From Actinomadura graeca (GTDB lineage: Bacteria > Actinomycetota > Actinomycetes > Streptosporangiales > Streptosporangiaceae), in NCBI RefSeq assembly GCF_019175365.1, contig NZ_CP059572.1, positions 4,836,001 through 4,900,000 of the forward strand: a stretch of 64,000 nt of DNA, read 5' to 3'. A program made the position numbers and the translations under genes. Position 1 is the stretch's first letter. Every line of letters starts with the position of its first letter. Shown here piece after piece: positions 1 through 8,028 of this stretch. A model generated the notes under the pieces. That model saw nothing but the letters and a program-made list of their open reading frames with translations. It had not been told where the DNA came from and did no database searches.

Positions 1-437
1 TCGTCGCCGATCTGCCTGTGGCGGTGGACCTCCTCGCCGCCTGCCTGCGAGGGGGAACGCCTTGGCATGACGCGGTAGAGGCGGTCGCAGACGCCGTCGG
101 CGGTCCGCTCGGGGACGCACTACGTGGCGTCGCCGTTCAGATCCGGCTCGGTGCTGATCCCGCTGACGCGTGGCTGGTGTTGGCGAAGGATCCGGTGCTT
201 GCGCCCCTGGCGCGTGCCGCGGTCCGCGGAGTGTCCAGCGGTGCCGCGCTGGCCCCGTCTCTCAGTCGTCTCGCCCGTGACCAGCGGAGAATTGCGCGGA
301 CGACTGCCGCTGCACGGGCCCGCGCAGCTGGCATACGCGCGCTCGCTCCGTTGGGCCTGTGTTTCCTACCGGCTTTCGTGCTCCTCGGAGTGGTGCCGGC
401 GATCGCCGGTATCGCCTCGACGATCCTCATCCCCTAG
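1..437 (+). CDS. Type II secretion system F family protein, TadC-like (5' end missing)
   Basis: The reading frame is open from the left edge (frame from base 3), so this is the C-terminal part only. The visible text starts with a DLPVAVDLLAACLRGG stretch typical of the cytoplasmic F domain of TadB/TadC inner-membrane platform proteins and ends with one long hydrophobic segment (about the last 30 residues). The family forms the membrane platform on which the Tad ATPase assembles Flp-type pili. The next genes (DUF4244, TadE, TadE-like) fit a tad cluster, whose ATPase and TadB partner would lie to the left of the window. The fold assignment is good; TadC rather than TadB is inferred from its place last before the pilins. 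Confidence 0.85.
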   Translation, partial: VADLPVAVDLLAACLRGGTPWHDAVEAVADAVGGPLGDALRGVAVQIRLGADPADAWLVLAKDPVLAPLARAAVRGVSSGAALAPSLSRLARDQRRIARTTAAARARAAGIRALAPLGLCFLPAFVLLGVVPAIAGIASTILIP

Positions 438-521
438 CGCGGCGATGATGGCGTCGCCCTGCACGACGAAGAACAGGCAGGACGAGGGGACTGTGTCGGG
501 CTCCGACGCCTCGATTCAGGG

Positions 522-530
522 TTATCCACA
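522..530 (+). promoter_or_regulatory. Perfect consensus DnaA box upstream of the DUF4244 gene
   Basis: TTATCCACA, a full match to the 9-base DnaA box, lies about 90 bases upstream of the DUF4244 start. It stands alone, so it is not an origin; it may be chance or a DnaA-responsive promoter element. Confidence 0.3.
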
Positions 531-621
531 GAACGCCGTTCGGCTGTTGCTCGGGGGCGCGTCATCGCAGGCTTGCAGTAGACGCGTTGAGGCGTCCTGG
601 CCAAGCAACAGAGGAGGCGTC

Positions 622-816
622 ATGCGGGTGATGGATGCGGTGGTGCGGCGATGGCGCGAAACGGACAGAGAAGAAGGAATGTCGACGGCGGAGTACGCCG
701 TCGGCACCATCGCCGCGGCGGCCTTCGCCGGTCTGCTTTTCAAGATCGTCACGAGTTCGGAGGTGAAGACCTTGCTGACGGGAGTGATCAAGAGAGCGCT
801 CCAGCTCGCAGGCTGA
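622..816 (+). CDS. DUF4244 small pilin-like membrane protein
   Basis: A 64-residue protein. GAGGAGG at 611-617 decides the ATG at 622. After a basic N-terminus comes MSTAEYAVGTIAAAAFAGLLF, with the Glu that follows the prepilin-type cleavage region in Flp pilins, then one hydrophobic helix and a short amphipathic tail. This is the pattern of DUF4244, found beside TadE genes in actinobacterial tad clusters. It is probably the Flp-like major or minor pilin, processed at the membrane by a prepilin peptidase not seen here. It is 26 bases from the TadE start, so probably one operon. Pilin function is inferred from family and position. Confidence 0.85.
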   Translation: MRVMDAVVRRWRETDREEGMSTAEYAVGTIAAAAFAGLLFKIVTSSEVKTLLTGVIKRALQLAG

Positions 817-842
817 GCGATCGGGCGGAACGCGAACGTGGG

Positions 843-1184
843 ATGGCGACGGTCGAGATAGCCGTGGCCCTACCCAGTCTGGTTCTGATCACGGCCCTGG
901 CGCTCTGGGGGGTGACGGTCGCGTCTGTCCAACTCACATGCACGGATGCCGCCCGGACCGGGGCGCGTGCAGCTGCGCGAGGAGAATCCCTATCGGCTGT
1001 GCGTGACACGGTCGCCCGGGCACTCCCCGCCGGGGCCATGGTGAAGGTGCGGCGCGATGCGGCGGCGGTGCGGGTCGATATCTCCGCTGAGGTTCAGGCA
1101 CCAGCGGCGGCTGGACTTCCTCCGCTGGTCGTCCAGGCCCACGCGGTCGCCGTGACCGAGCCGGGCGTCGGAGATGAAGGCTGA
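843..1184 (+). CDS. TadE family pilus-assembly / pseudopilin protein
   Basis: About 113 residues from the ATG at 843. The N-terminus MATVEIAVALPSLVLITAL has the conserved Glu and the hydrophobic helix of TadE-like pseudopilins, followed by a periplasm-facing domain. TadE proteins are anchored minor pilins needed for Flp pilus assembly. The start is uncertain: the frame is open upstream but offers no good ATG/GTG, and only a weak GTGGG lies before 843; most homologues have about 10 more charged residues before the helix, so a non-standard start near 813 is possible. A 17-bp hairpin terminator begins 3 bases after the stop, closing this transcription unit. Confidence 0.85.
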   Translation: MATVEIAVALPSLVLITALALWGVTVASVQLTCTDAARTGARAAARGESLSAVRDTVARALPAGAMVKVRRDAAAVRVDISAEVQAPAAAGLPPLVVQAHAVAVTEPGVGDEG

Positions 1185-1186
1185 CA

Positions 1187-1225
1187 GCCGCGTCTTCGGC
1201 GGTGGCCAACCGCCGAAGACGCGGC
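1187..1225 (+). terminator. Strong hairpin after the TadE gene
   Basis: Arms 1187-1203 and 1209-1225 form a perfect 17-bp stem (core CGTCTTCGGCGGT) with a 5-base loop, 3 bases past the TadE stop. There is no U tract, as is common in high-GC actinobacteria. It may stop read-through into the next 600 bases. Confidence 0.8.
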
Positions 1226-1826
1226 GTCCGCAGAGCGACCCGGGAGATGGGAGCTTGCTCGCTCCTTGTCGGCAGGTTGTCGTTGCTCTGAGCATTCGCT
1301 GACGACCTCTGCAGCTGCGGCTCGGCAGGAGCCGGAGGGCGGAATCGGCAGGAGCCGGAGGGCGGAATCGGCAGGAGCTGGAGGGAAGAATCGGCAGGAG
1401 TCGGAGGGAGAAAGGAAGTAGTAGCGGGTGATGCCGGCGGTCGTGAGACGGCGTGTGGGATATCGGCCGACGTGGGCTGTCTTGCCTAGGCTTCCGCGAC
1501 CTTGGCCAGCCCACCGGGCTCACCGCGCATCCGGTGGCCACCGGCCCGTGGGCGGCACCCTCATGACGACCTGCCGCTGGCGCGGTCCCACAACTATTCC
1601 GAGCGGCTCGCCGACCGGGGCGTCGGTGAGCAGTGGCCCGGACCGCTGCGCTGGGCGATAACCGGTTCATGCGCCAGCGCGCCTGGCCGCTCTGAAGTGG
1701 GGGTCGGTGATGGTCGTTGACGTGGCCGGACATCGCAGGGCCGGTTCTTGTGCTGGGGCGGCCCGGGGACGGACGCCAACCGTGGCCGATGTGAAGGGAA
1801 TCAACTGAAGCGTTGAGGAGGGCAGG
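1226..1826. other. 600-bp gene-poor stretch in the tad cluster
   Basis: No frame here has a convincing start, ribosome site and protein-like translation. It contains a 23-bp tandem repeat (1323-1414) and otherwise ordinary GC-rich sequence. The promoter of the next TadE-like gene must lie in its right end. Confidence 0.6.
1323..1414 (+). repeat. Four tandem copies of a 23-bp unit
   Basis: Units at 1323-1345, 1346-1368, 1369-1391 and 1392-1414, core CGGCAGGAGCCGGAGGGC. Units 1 and 2 are identical and units 3 and 4 drift (GCTG, GTCG variants). 23 is not a multiple of 3 and the copies are head to tail with no spacers, so this is non-coding and not a CRISPR array. Confidence 0.85.
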
Positions 1827-2210
1827 ATGCGGAAGTGGCTGCGGATCGGGGAGCGGGATCGAGGATCCGGGACGCTGTGGGTGGTGGCCTTCACTTCGAT
1901 CATCTGGCTGGGCGGAGTGACCGCCATGGCCGTTGGCGGAGTGCGGACGGCCCGGCATCGAGGGGACGCCGCGGCTGATCTCGCGGCACTGGCCGGGGCG
2001 GCGCGGGTGTCGAACGGTGCGGGGGCGGCGTGTGCGAGTGCCCGGAGCATCGCGGCCGAGTCCGGGGCTCGTGTGACGCGGTGCGCCGTCGAGGGGCCGG
2101 TCGTGGACGTCTCGGTGACGATGACGGCGAGAGTGCCCTTGGGGATCGATGCGTTATGTGTCGTATCCCGAGCCAGGGCTGGTCCCGTCGGGCTGGAGGG
2201 CGTAGCCTGA
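1827..2210 (+). CDS. TadE-like protein of the helicase/secretion neighbourhood
   Basis: A 127-residue protein starting at ATG 1827 after GAGGAGGGCAGG. The sequence has a basic N-terminus with RDRGSGTLW, then a transmembrane helix (about residues 18-40), then an Ala-rich DAAADLAALAGA segment typical of TadE/TadG-like proteins. It matches in layout the actinobacterial family named for its link to a DECH-box helicase (tadE_like_DECH), and that helicase is indeed close by at 4608-6914. Probably a minor pseudopilin or an assembly factor at the membrane. The end is followed by 260 bases without a gene. Confidence 0.75.
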   Translation: MRKWLRIGERDRGSGTLWVVAFTSIIWLGGVTAMAVGGVRTARHRGDAAADLAALAGAARVSNGAGAACASARSIAAESGARVTRCAVEGPVVDVSVTMTARVPLGIDALCVVSRARAGPVGLEGVA

Positions 2211-2469
2211 CGCGGCACCACTCGTTGCACCGGATGTCAATAGGTCGGGAGGGGGTGTGGGCAGCGCGGATGCGGCGGCCTGAAGCTGCTTTGTCATCGA
2301 GCTGTGACTTTTGCTACCGGGGAGTACGTTACGCTTCCCTAGGCCCGCAGTTACCACTCGGCTCGCCGACCGCAACGGCCCCCTCACCTTCGGAATGGTC
2401 CACGCTGGGACCCGGTGGGACAAAGCGGGAGCGGCTGTCGGCACGCTGGTCGATGAAGGGAATGAGGAC

Positions 2470-3753
2470 GTGACGATCATTCGCAGGATCGGTGCAGTCG
2501 CCCTCGCGACTCCCCTTGCGATGAGCTTCCCGGTTCTCGCCGCGCCGCCCACGCAGGCAGCCTCGACCGGAGTCCTCGCCCCCGCAGAGGGAACGGTCAT
2601 CACCAGCGGCTCGACGGTGACGGCCAAGGCCCACTTCGACCTCGCGCTCAAGATGCAGTTGGGCGTCGAGGCTCCGGGGACCGGCTACAGGGTTCTCCGC
2701 GAGCGGAGTTGGTCGGGTGACATGTCCGCACCGATCGACCTTCCCAGGAACGGTAGCTACAGGGTCTATCTAAAAGGCGCGCTGACCAAGCAGGTCTACG
2801 ACTCCAGCAACTTCACCGTTCGCATCCCGCCCGCCGCTCCCAGCGGGGTGTCCGCGCGGGTGTCCAGCAGCAAGCTGCTCGTAAAGTGGAATCTCGGTTC
2901 CGAGGTGGACCTGAACGGCTATGCGCTGTCGGGGTCCGGCGTCAGCTCCAAGTCGGGTTCGGTCGGTTCCCTCTGCTCGGGGTCGAACTGTTCCGCCAGC
3001 CTCTCGCTGACCCGGAAGAGTGGTCCCGTCTCAGTGGGAGTCCGAGCGAGACGCTCAACCGGGAACGGCGGTTCGGTGTACTCAGGCACCGTCTCGGCGA
3101 GTGCGATCGTGAGCGGCAGCAGCACCGGCTCGCAGCCGTCCGGCTCCGCACCGTCGGTTCCCGGCGGTGCCATGGCGCCCAGCGGCAGTGCTCCGCTGAC
3201 CCCGTTCAATGATCGGTCGCCGGTGACGTTGCCGTCGGTCCAGCCCGATGGCGCTACCCCCGGATTCACCTACCCCACGCCGCAGATCGCCGGTTCGCCC
3301 AAGGCACAGAACGTCGCCGCGACCGATCGGCTGCAATGGGGCAAGAGCGTCGGCATCGCACTCGTCCTGCTGATCGTCGCGGCGCACCTCGGCACCTGGA
3401 CACGGCAACTGCGCGTCTCACAGTCGGGGACGAGCAGCCTCGGCATGGCCGCACGCATCGCACGCGGCGGAACCGGCCGCAAGCGTGTCAGCACGGCGCG
3501 CCAGAAGATCGCACGCGCCGAGGCCATCGCCAAGACGGCCCCGGTCAAGCCGGTCGACACCCAGCCTCCCGCGTCCAAGCCCAGCGGTAAGGCCGCACGC
3601 CGACCCGCGACCCTCGGCAAGAGTTCCAGTCGCGTCAGCAGTTCACGGGGCGTTGGCCGTTCCGGTGGCGTCAGCGTGCGTATCGCCGCGCCCGCTTCGG
3701 GAAAGCCGACCTCCGGCCGTCAGCACACGGACAGCAGCCGACGCCATAAGTGA
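2470..3753 (+). CDS. Secreted, membrane-anchored Fn3-like surface protein
   Basis: 427 residues from GTG 2470, chosen because GAAGGGA at 2455-2461 is well spaced and the next residues form a signal peptide (VTIIRRIGAVALATPLA to about residue 30, AAPPTQA). An extracellular Ig-like/Fn3-like part follows (PPAAPSGVSARVSSSKLLVKW is a typical Fn3 A-strand region, residues about 118-140), then a Ser/Gly/Pro-rich linker, one helix (GIALVLLIVAAHLGTW, about residues 297-312) and a roughly 110-residue basic cytoplasmic tail rich in Arg, Lys and Ser. No known function. It lies between tad genes and the DECH helicase and may be part of the surface appendage or its anchor. Membrane topology is clear; the role is unknown. 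Confidence 0.7.
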   Translation: MTIIRRIGAVALATPLAMSFPVLAAPPTQAASTGVLAPAEGTVITSGSTVTAKAHFDLALKMQLGVEAPGTGYRVLRERSWSGDMSAPIDLPRNGSYRVYLKGALTKQVYDSSNFTVRIPPAAPSGVSARVSSSKLLVKWNLGSEVDLNGYALSGSGVSSKSGSVGSLCSGSNCSASLSLTRKSGPVSVGVRARRSTGNGGSVYSGTVSASAIVSGSSTGSQPSGSAPSVPGGAMAPSGSAPLTPFNDRSPVTLPSVQPDGATPGFTYPTPQIAGSPKAQNVAATDRLQWGKSVGIALVLLIVAAHLGTWTRQLRVSQSGTSSLGMAARIARGGTGRKRVSTARQKIARAEAIAKTAPVKPVDTQPPASKPSGKAARRPATLGKSSSRVSSSRGVGRSGGVSVRIAAPASGKPTSGRQHTDSSRRHK

Positions 3754-4242
3754 TCTCACCAGCCAGCTGCACTGGCGCGGCCCTCTGTCGGTACGTCTAA
3801 GCGACGTTTCACAGCCCAGGCCCGGTAACAGTGCTCGCCTGGCGGCTTGTGCCATAACGGTGTGGGCAGCCGGGCGGGTGGTGGTTCTGTGGTGGGGAGA
3901 TAGATGATCCATGCGGGCGGGGTGTGCTCGCTGGGCGGTGGGGCTCGTGTTTCCCCACGCTTCCTTTTGCGCTGCGCATTCGCCCCGGGCGCGTGCGGCC
4001 GCCAGCCGCGTCCGGTTTCGTTGAAATGGATGGCTGGGTGGAGGCGGGATCACCGTTGGTGATGATGCTCGGCGTTTCTGGGGGCGGATCGCTGTGCATT
4101 GGCTCTGATGATCGGTGCTTTTGGAGGCGGTGACGGGGCGTGAGGTGCGGGTTGGTGGGGTAGCGGCTGCTATGTCCACGGTCTAGGCTGCCTTGCCAGT
4201 CGGATCCCCCGTCGTCCGGCAATGGGAGAGGAGAGCCTCCAC
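3754..4242. other. 490-bp intergenic stretch
   Basis: No supported gene. A 69-codon open frame at 3924-4133 has no ribosome site and a non-protein-like composition. The stretch is locally G-rich on the + strand near 4020-4160. Promoter elements for the gene at 4243 are expected but none stands out. Confidence 0.5.
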
Positions 4243-4611
4243 ATGATCTTCCTGGGGTTGGTCATCGCGCTCGCCGCCGTGGTGGTGGGGGCGGCCGTGG
4301 TTATGGACAACACGGACGGAACGCAGCTGGCGGTGTTCGGGGACAGCGTGCCGGGGGTCACCGCGCAGTGGCATGTCTTCATGGCCGGTGCCGTAGTGGC
4401 CATCGTCTTCATGGCGGGGACCGCGGTGGCGGCGCTCGGATTCAAGCGGGCGATGGGCATGCGCCGGGAGTTGCGGGACCTGCGCGACGAGCACGAGGAG
4501 TCGCTGCAGACGCTGGAGCTGGAGAGGCGCAAGCTCCAGCAGGCGCTCGCGCAGGCGCGGCGCGGGCTTGAGGAGCCGACGGTTCCGGCTCAGCGGGTGC
4601 CCCAGGGCTAG
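4243..4611 (+). CDS. Small two-helix membrane protein with cytoplasmic coiled coil (LapA-like)
   Basis: 122 residues from ATG 4243; GGAGAGGAGAG at 4225-4235 decides this over the upstream in-frame ATG at 4222, which would overlap the ribosome site. Two hydrophobic helices (about residues 2-20 and 40-62) are separated by a short loop, then a charged helix rich in Glu, Arg and Leu (RRELRDLRDEHEESLQ) likely to form a coiled coil. The layout is that of DUF1049/LapA-like proteins. Its stop overlaps the helicase stop on the other strand by four bases (CTAG, 4608-4611). The role is not known. Confidence 0.7.
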   Translation: MIFLGLVIALAAVVVGAAVVMDNTDGTQLAVFGDSVPGVTAQWHVFMAGAVVAIVFMAGTAVAALGFKRAMGMRRELRDLRDEHEESLQTLELERRKLQQALAQARRGLEEPTVPAQRVPQG

Positions 4612-6914
4612 GGGGCCTCGGCCAGGAGGACGGCCAGGAGGTCCAAGGCGCCCTGCTTGTCCAGAGGGTCGTTGCCGTTGCCGCACTTGGGTGACTGTAT
4701 GCAGGACGGGCAGCCCGACTCGCATTCGCACGAGGCGATGGCGTCGCGGGTTGCGTGGAGCCATTCGGACGCGTCGCCGTAGCCGCGTTCGGCGAAACCG
4801 GCGCCGCCTTCGTGGCCGTCGTAGACGAAGACGGTGAGCAGGCCGGTGTCGGGGTGGACGGCTGTGGAGACGCCGCCGATGTCCCAGCGGTCGCAGGTGG
4901 CGAAGAGGGGGAGCAGGCCGATCGCGGCGTGTTCGGCTGCGTGGGCGGCGCCGGCGAGGTCGAGGTCGTCCAAGGCGTCGATCTGGGATTCTGAGAGCGT
5001 CCACCACACCGCGCGGGTGCGGAGTGTGCGGGGCGGGAGGTCGAGGGGCTTCTCGCCGAGCATCTCGCCCGTCTGGAGGCGCCGCATTTGATAGGCGACC
5101 ACCTGGCGTGTGACCTCGACCGTGCCGTAGCAGAGGGTGGCCTCGCCCCAGGAGGTGGAGCGCAGGCGTTCGGCGATGGCGATGTCGGTGACGTCGCGGG
5201 CGGTGGTCGAGTAGTCGGGTTCCGCGGATTCGACGAGGGCGACGGAGTCGTCCAGGTCGAGGGTCTGGACGACGAACGAGTCGCCCTGGTGGATGTAGAC
5301 GGCGCCCTCGTGGACGGTGGTGTGGGCGGACGCCTCGTCCACGGTGCCGAGGAGCCGTCCGGTCAGGGCCTCGACCACCTGGATGGGGTCGCCGCCCGCG
5401 CCGCGGATGTCGGCCAGGTCGGCGGCCTTGTCGCGGCGCGTCCAGTACCAGCCCGCCGGACGGCGGCGCAGGAACCCGCGGCGGACGAGGTCGGGCAGGA
5501 GGCCGGCGGTCGCCGGGCCGAAGAGCTGGAGGTCGTCCTCGGTGAGGGGCATCTCGGACGCCGCGGAGCAAAGGTGGGGTTCGAGGACGTAGGGGTTGTC
5601 GGGGTCGAGGACGGTCGCCTCGACCGGCGTCCCGAAGATCGCCTCCGGGTGGTGGACGAGGAAGGTGTCGAGGGGGTCGTCGCGGGCGATGAGAACGGAG
5701 AGCGCGGCTTGCCCGGATCGTCCGGCACGTCCCGCCTGCTGCCAGAGGGACGCGCGGGTGCCGGGCCAGCCGCAGACGAGGACGGCGTCGAGGCCGGAGA
5801 CGTCCACGCCTAGTTCGAGGGCGTTGGTGCTGGCCAGGCCGACGAGGGCGCGGGAGCGCAGGGCGGCTTCGAGGGCGCGGCGCTCCTCGGGGAGGTAACC
5901 GGCGCGGTAGGCGGCGACCTGGCCGGCCAGGTCCGGGGACACCTCGTGCAGCGCGCGTTTGGCGCCGAGCGCCACCGACTCCGCGCCGCGGCGGGACCGG
6001 ACGAACGCGAGGGTCTGGACGCCCTCGACGACGAGGTCGGCGAGGAGGTCGCCCGCCTCGGCGGTGGCCGTCCGGCGGACGGGGGCGCCGCGCTCGCCGC
6101 GCAGCTCGGTGAGCGGCGGCTCCCAGAGGGCGAACGTGGCCGGGCCGCGCGGGGACGCGTCGTCGTCGACCGCGACCACGTCCAGGCCGGTGAGGCGGGA
6201 CGCGGTCGCGGCGGGCTCGGACGTGGTCGCCGAGGCGAGGATGAAGGTCGGGTCGGCGTGGTAGCGGGCGCAGATCCGGCGCAGGCGGCGCAGGACGTGC
6301 GCGACGTGCGAGCCGAAGACGCCCCGGTATCCGTGCGCCTCGTCGATGATCACGTAACGGAGGCGCCGCAGGAAGGAGGACCAGCGTGCGTGGGCGGGCA
6401 GGATCGACCGGTGCAGCATGTCCGGATTCGTGAGGACGTAGTTGGCGTGCTGGCGGACCCAGGTCCGCTCGTCCCGGGGGGTGTCACCGTCGTAGGTCGC
6501 CGCGCGCACGCGGGTGAGGCGGAGGCCGCGGAGGGCACGGAGCTGGTCCGCGGCCAGGGCCTTGGTGGGCGACAGGTAGAGGATCGTCCCCTCGCGGTGG
6601 TGATTCTCGTCCCCGGCGTAGATGGCGGCGACGGAAGGCAGCAGGTAGGCAAGGGATTTACCGGATGCGGTCCCTGTGGCGATGATCACAGAGCGTCCGG
6701 CCCGGGCGTGTTCGGCCGCGTCGGACTGGTGCTTCCACGGCGACTCGATGCCCTGGGCGGCCAGACGTTCCACGAGCAGCGGCGTCGACCAGTCGGGCCA
6801 TGCCGCGCGACGGCCCTCACGTGCGGGAACGTCCTCGACGTGGGTGATGCGGTCGCGGCGCGTGGGGTCGGCGAGAAGCCTGGCGAGGGGGGTGCGGGAT
6901 CTCTGGGCGGCCAT
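4608..6914 (-). CDS. DECH/DEAH-box helicase with C-terminal DUF1998 zinc site (MrfA/YprA-like)
   Basis: 768 residues. Walker A ATGTASGKS at residues 79-87, DEAH at 191-194 (IIDEAHGYRG), a helicase C domain with LELGVDVSG and QQAGRAGRSG (motifs V and VI), and a C-terminal DUF1998 region with four Cys in CECESGCPSCIQSPKCGN, the metal site of MrfA-type 3'-5' DNA helicases. Bacillus MrfA acts in mitomycin C repair. In actinobacteria this family sits beside tad genes (the DECH_helic neighbourhood), as here, without known reason. Being a DNA repair helicase is the likelier job; a part in secretion is unproven. It is transcribed toward the tad genes and shares its last bases with the LapA-like gene. 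Confidence 0.9.
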   Translation of the reverse strand: MAAQRSRTPLARLLADPTRRDRITHVEDVPAREGRRAAWPDWSTPLLVERLAAQGIESPWKHQSDAAEHARAGRSVIIATGTASGKSLAYLLPSVAAIYAGDENHHREGTILYLSPTKALAADQLRALRGLRLTRVRAATYDGDTPRDERTWVRQHANYVLTNPDMLHRSILPAHARWSSFLRRLRYVIIDEAHGYRGVFGSHVAHVLRRLRRICARYHADPTFILASATTSEPAATASRLTGLDVVAVDDDASPRGPATFALWEPPLTELRGERGAPVRRTATAEAGDLLADLVVEGVQTLAFVRSRRGAESVALGAKRALHEVSPDLAGQVAAYRAGYLPEERRALEAALRSRALVGLASTNALELGVDVSGLDAVLVCGWPGTRASLWQQAGRAGRSGQAALSVLIARDDPLDTFLVHHPEAIFGTPVEATVLDPDNPYVLEPHLCSAASEMPLTEDDLQLFGPATAGLLPDLVRRGFLRRRPAGWYWTRRDKAADLADIRGAGGDPIQVVEALTGRLLGTVDEASAHTTVHEGAVYIHQGDSFVVQTLDLDDSVALVESAEPDYSTTARDVTDIAIAERLRSTSWGEATLCYGTVEVTRQVVAYQMRRLQTGEMLGEKPLDLPPRTLRTRAVWWTLSESQIDALDDLDLAGAAHAAEHAAIGLLPLFATCDRWDIGGVSTAVHPDTGLLTVFVYDGHEGGAGFAERGYGDASEWLHATRDAIASCECESGCPSCIQSPKCGNGNDPLDKQGALDLLAVLLAEAP

Positions 6915-7161
6915 CAGGTTTTCAGTTTGCCAGCCGGGGCAAAACTACGGGAACGCCCCGGCGCCGGAGGGCCCGTCCCCCCTGCCCTGACCCATTAGAT
7001 CAGCAGGTCAGACGGGATGGCGCGAACTTTCGCCCGAGTGGGCGATAACGTGCGTGTACGGCGCCGGAGCGTGGTTGAATCACGGCTAAGTCTCGCTGAC
7101 CGAACGCCGCTCCGGCTCGGAATGGCGAGATCAGATTGTGCTGCACGGCGCTGGAGGATTT
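6915..7161 (+). promoter_or_regulatory. Divergent promoter region helicase / bldG
   Basis: 247 bases between divergent starts. A 9-bp inverted repeat, GCCGGAGCG at 7063-7071 and CGCTCCGGC at 7108-7116, brackets 36 bases containing GGTTGAATCACGG. It could be a 5' leader stem of bldG or an operator. No clear -10/-35 pair was assigned. Confidence 0.4.
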
Positions 7162-7515
7162 GTGGACCTGAAGGTGAACGACTACACCACTGACGATGGC
7201 CTCACCGTCATCAACGTGGAGGGCGAGATCGACGTCTACACGGCGCCGAAGCTTCGCGAGAAGCTCATCGACCTGGTCAACAAGGGGAAGTTCCACCTGC
7301 TCGTGGACATGGAGAAGGTGGAGTTCCTCGACTCGACCGGCCTCGGCGTCCTGGTCGGCGGGCTCAAGCGGGTGCGCGCCCACGACGGCTCGCTGGAGCT
7401 CGTGTGCACCCAGGAGCGCATCCTCAAGATCTTCCGTATCACGGGACTGACCAAGGTCTTCGGCATTCACGACTCGATCGCCGATGCCGAGGAGAAGCGC
7501 AAGGGCGCCAAGTAG
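7162..7515 (+). CDS. bldG: Anti-sigma factor antagonist BldG (STAS domain)
   Basis: 117 residues from GTG 7162, chosen because GGAGG at 7153-7157 is ideally placed and the protein then begins MDLKV as in BldG. A single STAS domain: [15 protein letters not shown] near residues 21-35 and the phosphoacceptor loop [14 protein letters not shown] with Ser58. Near identity to Streptomyces BldG can be recognised through the C-terminal [15 protein letters not shown]. The unphosphorylated protein binds anti-sigma factors and frees sigma factors for morphological and antibiotic development. The following gene encodes an HATPase-type partner, as in the Streptomyces bldG operon. The helicase upstream and hppA downstream also fit that synteny. 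Confidence 0.95.
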   Translation: MDLKVNDYTTDDGLTVINVEGEIDVYTAPKLREKLIDLVNKGKFHLLVDMEKVEFLDSTGLGVLVGGLKRVRAHDGSLELVCTQERILKIFRITGLTKVFGIHDSIADAEEKRKGAK

Positions 7516-7534
7516 GCGGCCCCGGAAGCAGAAG

Positions 7535-7975
7535 ATGGCGACCGTTGAACTGTCCTTCAGTGCGCTGCCCGTCCACGTGCGGACCGCCCGGCTGATCGTG
7601 ACCGCCGTGGCCCGCCGCAGCGGCGTCGCCGAGGCGTTGCTCGACGAGGTCAGGCTGGCGGTCGGGGAGGCGTGCTCGCGCGCCGTCGAGGCGCACCGCC
7701 GGCACTGCCCGGACGAGCCCGTGCGGCTTGAGCTGAGCGGGGCCGACGGCCGTTTCGAGGTCAGCGTGAACGACACCGTTCCCGGTGACGACGCGACGGG
7801 CGGCATCCCCTCGGTCGAGGAGGCGGAGGAGTTCGAGTACGGCCTCGGGGAGGGCACCGCGGAGCTGGGACTGGCCGTCATCGCCGGGCTCGCCGACGAC
7901 GTGGAGATCGAGGCCACGCCCAAGGGGGTCCAGATACGGATGAGCTGGCCCGCCGAAGCCGAAGCGACGATCTGA
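7535..7975 (+). CDS. HATPase-type anti-sigma factor-like protein, partner of BldG
   Basis: 146 residues from ATG 7535, 19 bases after the bldG stop, with GGAAG upstream. The sequence holds an RsbW-like GHKL core: LLDEVRLAVGEACSRAVEAH is the N-box helix (Glu and Ala in place of the usual Asn, residues about 36-55), and GTAELGLAVIAGLADDVEI is the G2-like region. It equals the gene next to bldG in Streptomyces, proposed to be an anti-sigma factor bound by BldG. The N box reads EACSRAV rather than the standard E-x3-N, so kinase activity may be weak or lost; that is worth noting. Followed by a 13-bp terminator. Confidence 0.85.
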   Translation: MATVELSFSALPVHVRTARLIVTAVARRSGVAEALLDEVRLAVGEACSRAVEAHRRHCPDEPVRLELSGADGRFEVSVNDTVPGDDATGGIPSVEEAEEFEYGLGEGTAELGLAVIAGLADDVEIEATPKGVQIRMSWPAEAEATI

Positions 7976-7997
7976 CCGCGCCCGTTTCCGACGCGAC

Positions 7998-8028
7998 CGA
8001 AGGCCCCGCCCCACCGGCGGGGCCTTCG
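7998..8028 (+). terminator. Terminator of the bldG operon
   Basis: Arms 7998-8010 (CGAAGGCCCCGCC) and 8016-8028 pair over 13 bp with a 5-base loop, followed by CCTTTCTCC. Confidence 0.85.

Noticed and set aside
522..530. Replication origin
   Set aside because: A single DnaA box without a cluster, dnaA or dnaN is not an origin.
1323..1414. CRISPR array
   Set aside because: Repeats are directly adjacent with no spacers and no cas genes are in the window.
1428..1720. Short frames after the 23-bp repeats
   Set aside because: No ribosome site, no recognisable family, overlapping one another in two frames.
3924..4133. 69-codon frame before the LapA-like gene
   Set aside because: No Shine-Dalgarno and non-protein-like, Gly/Trp-rich translation.
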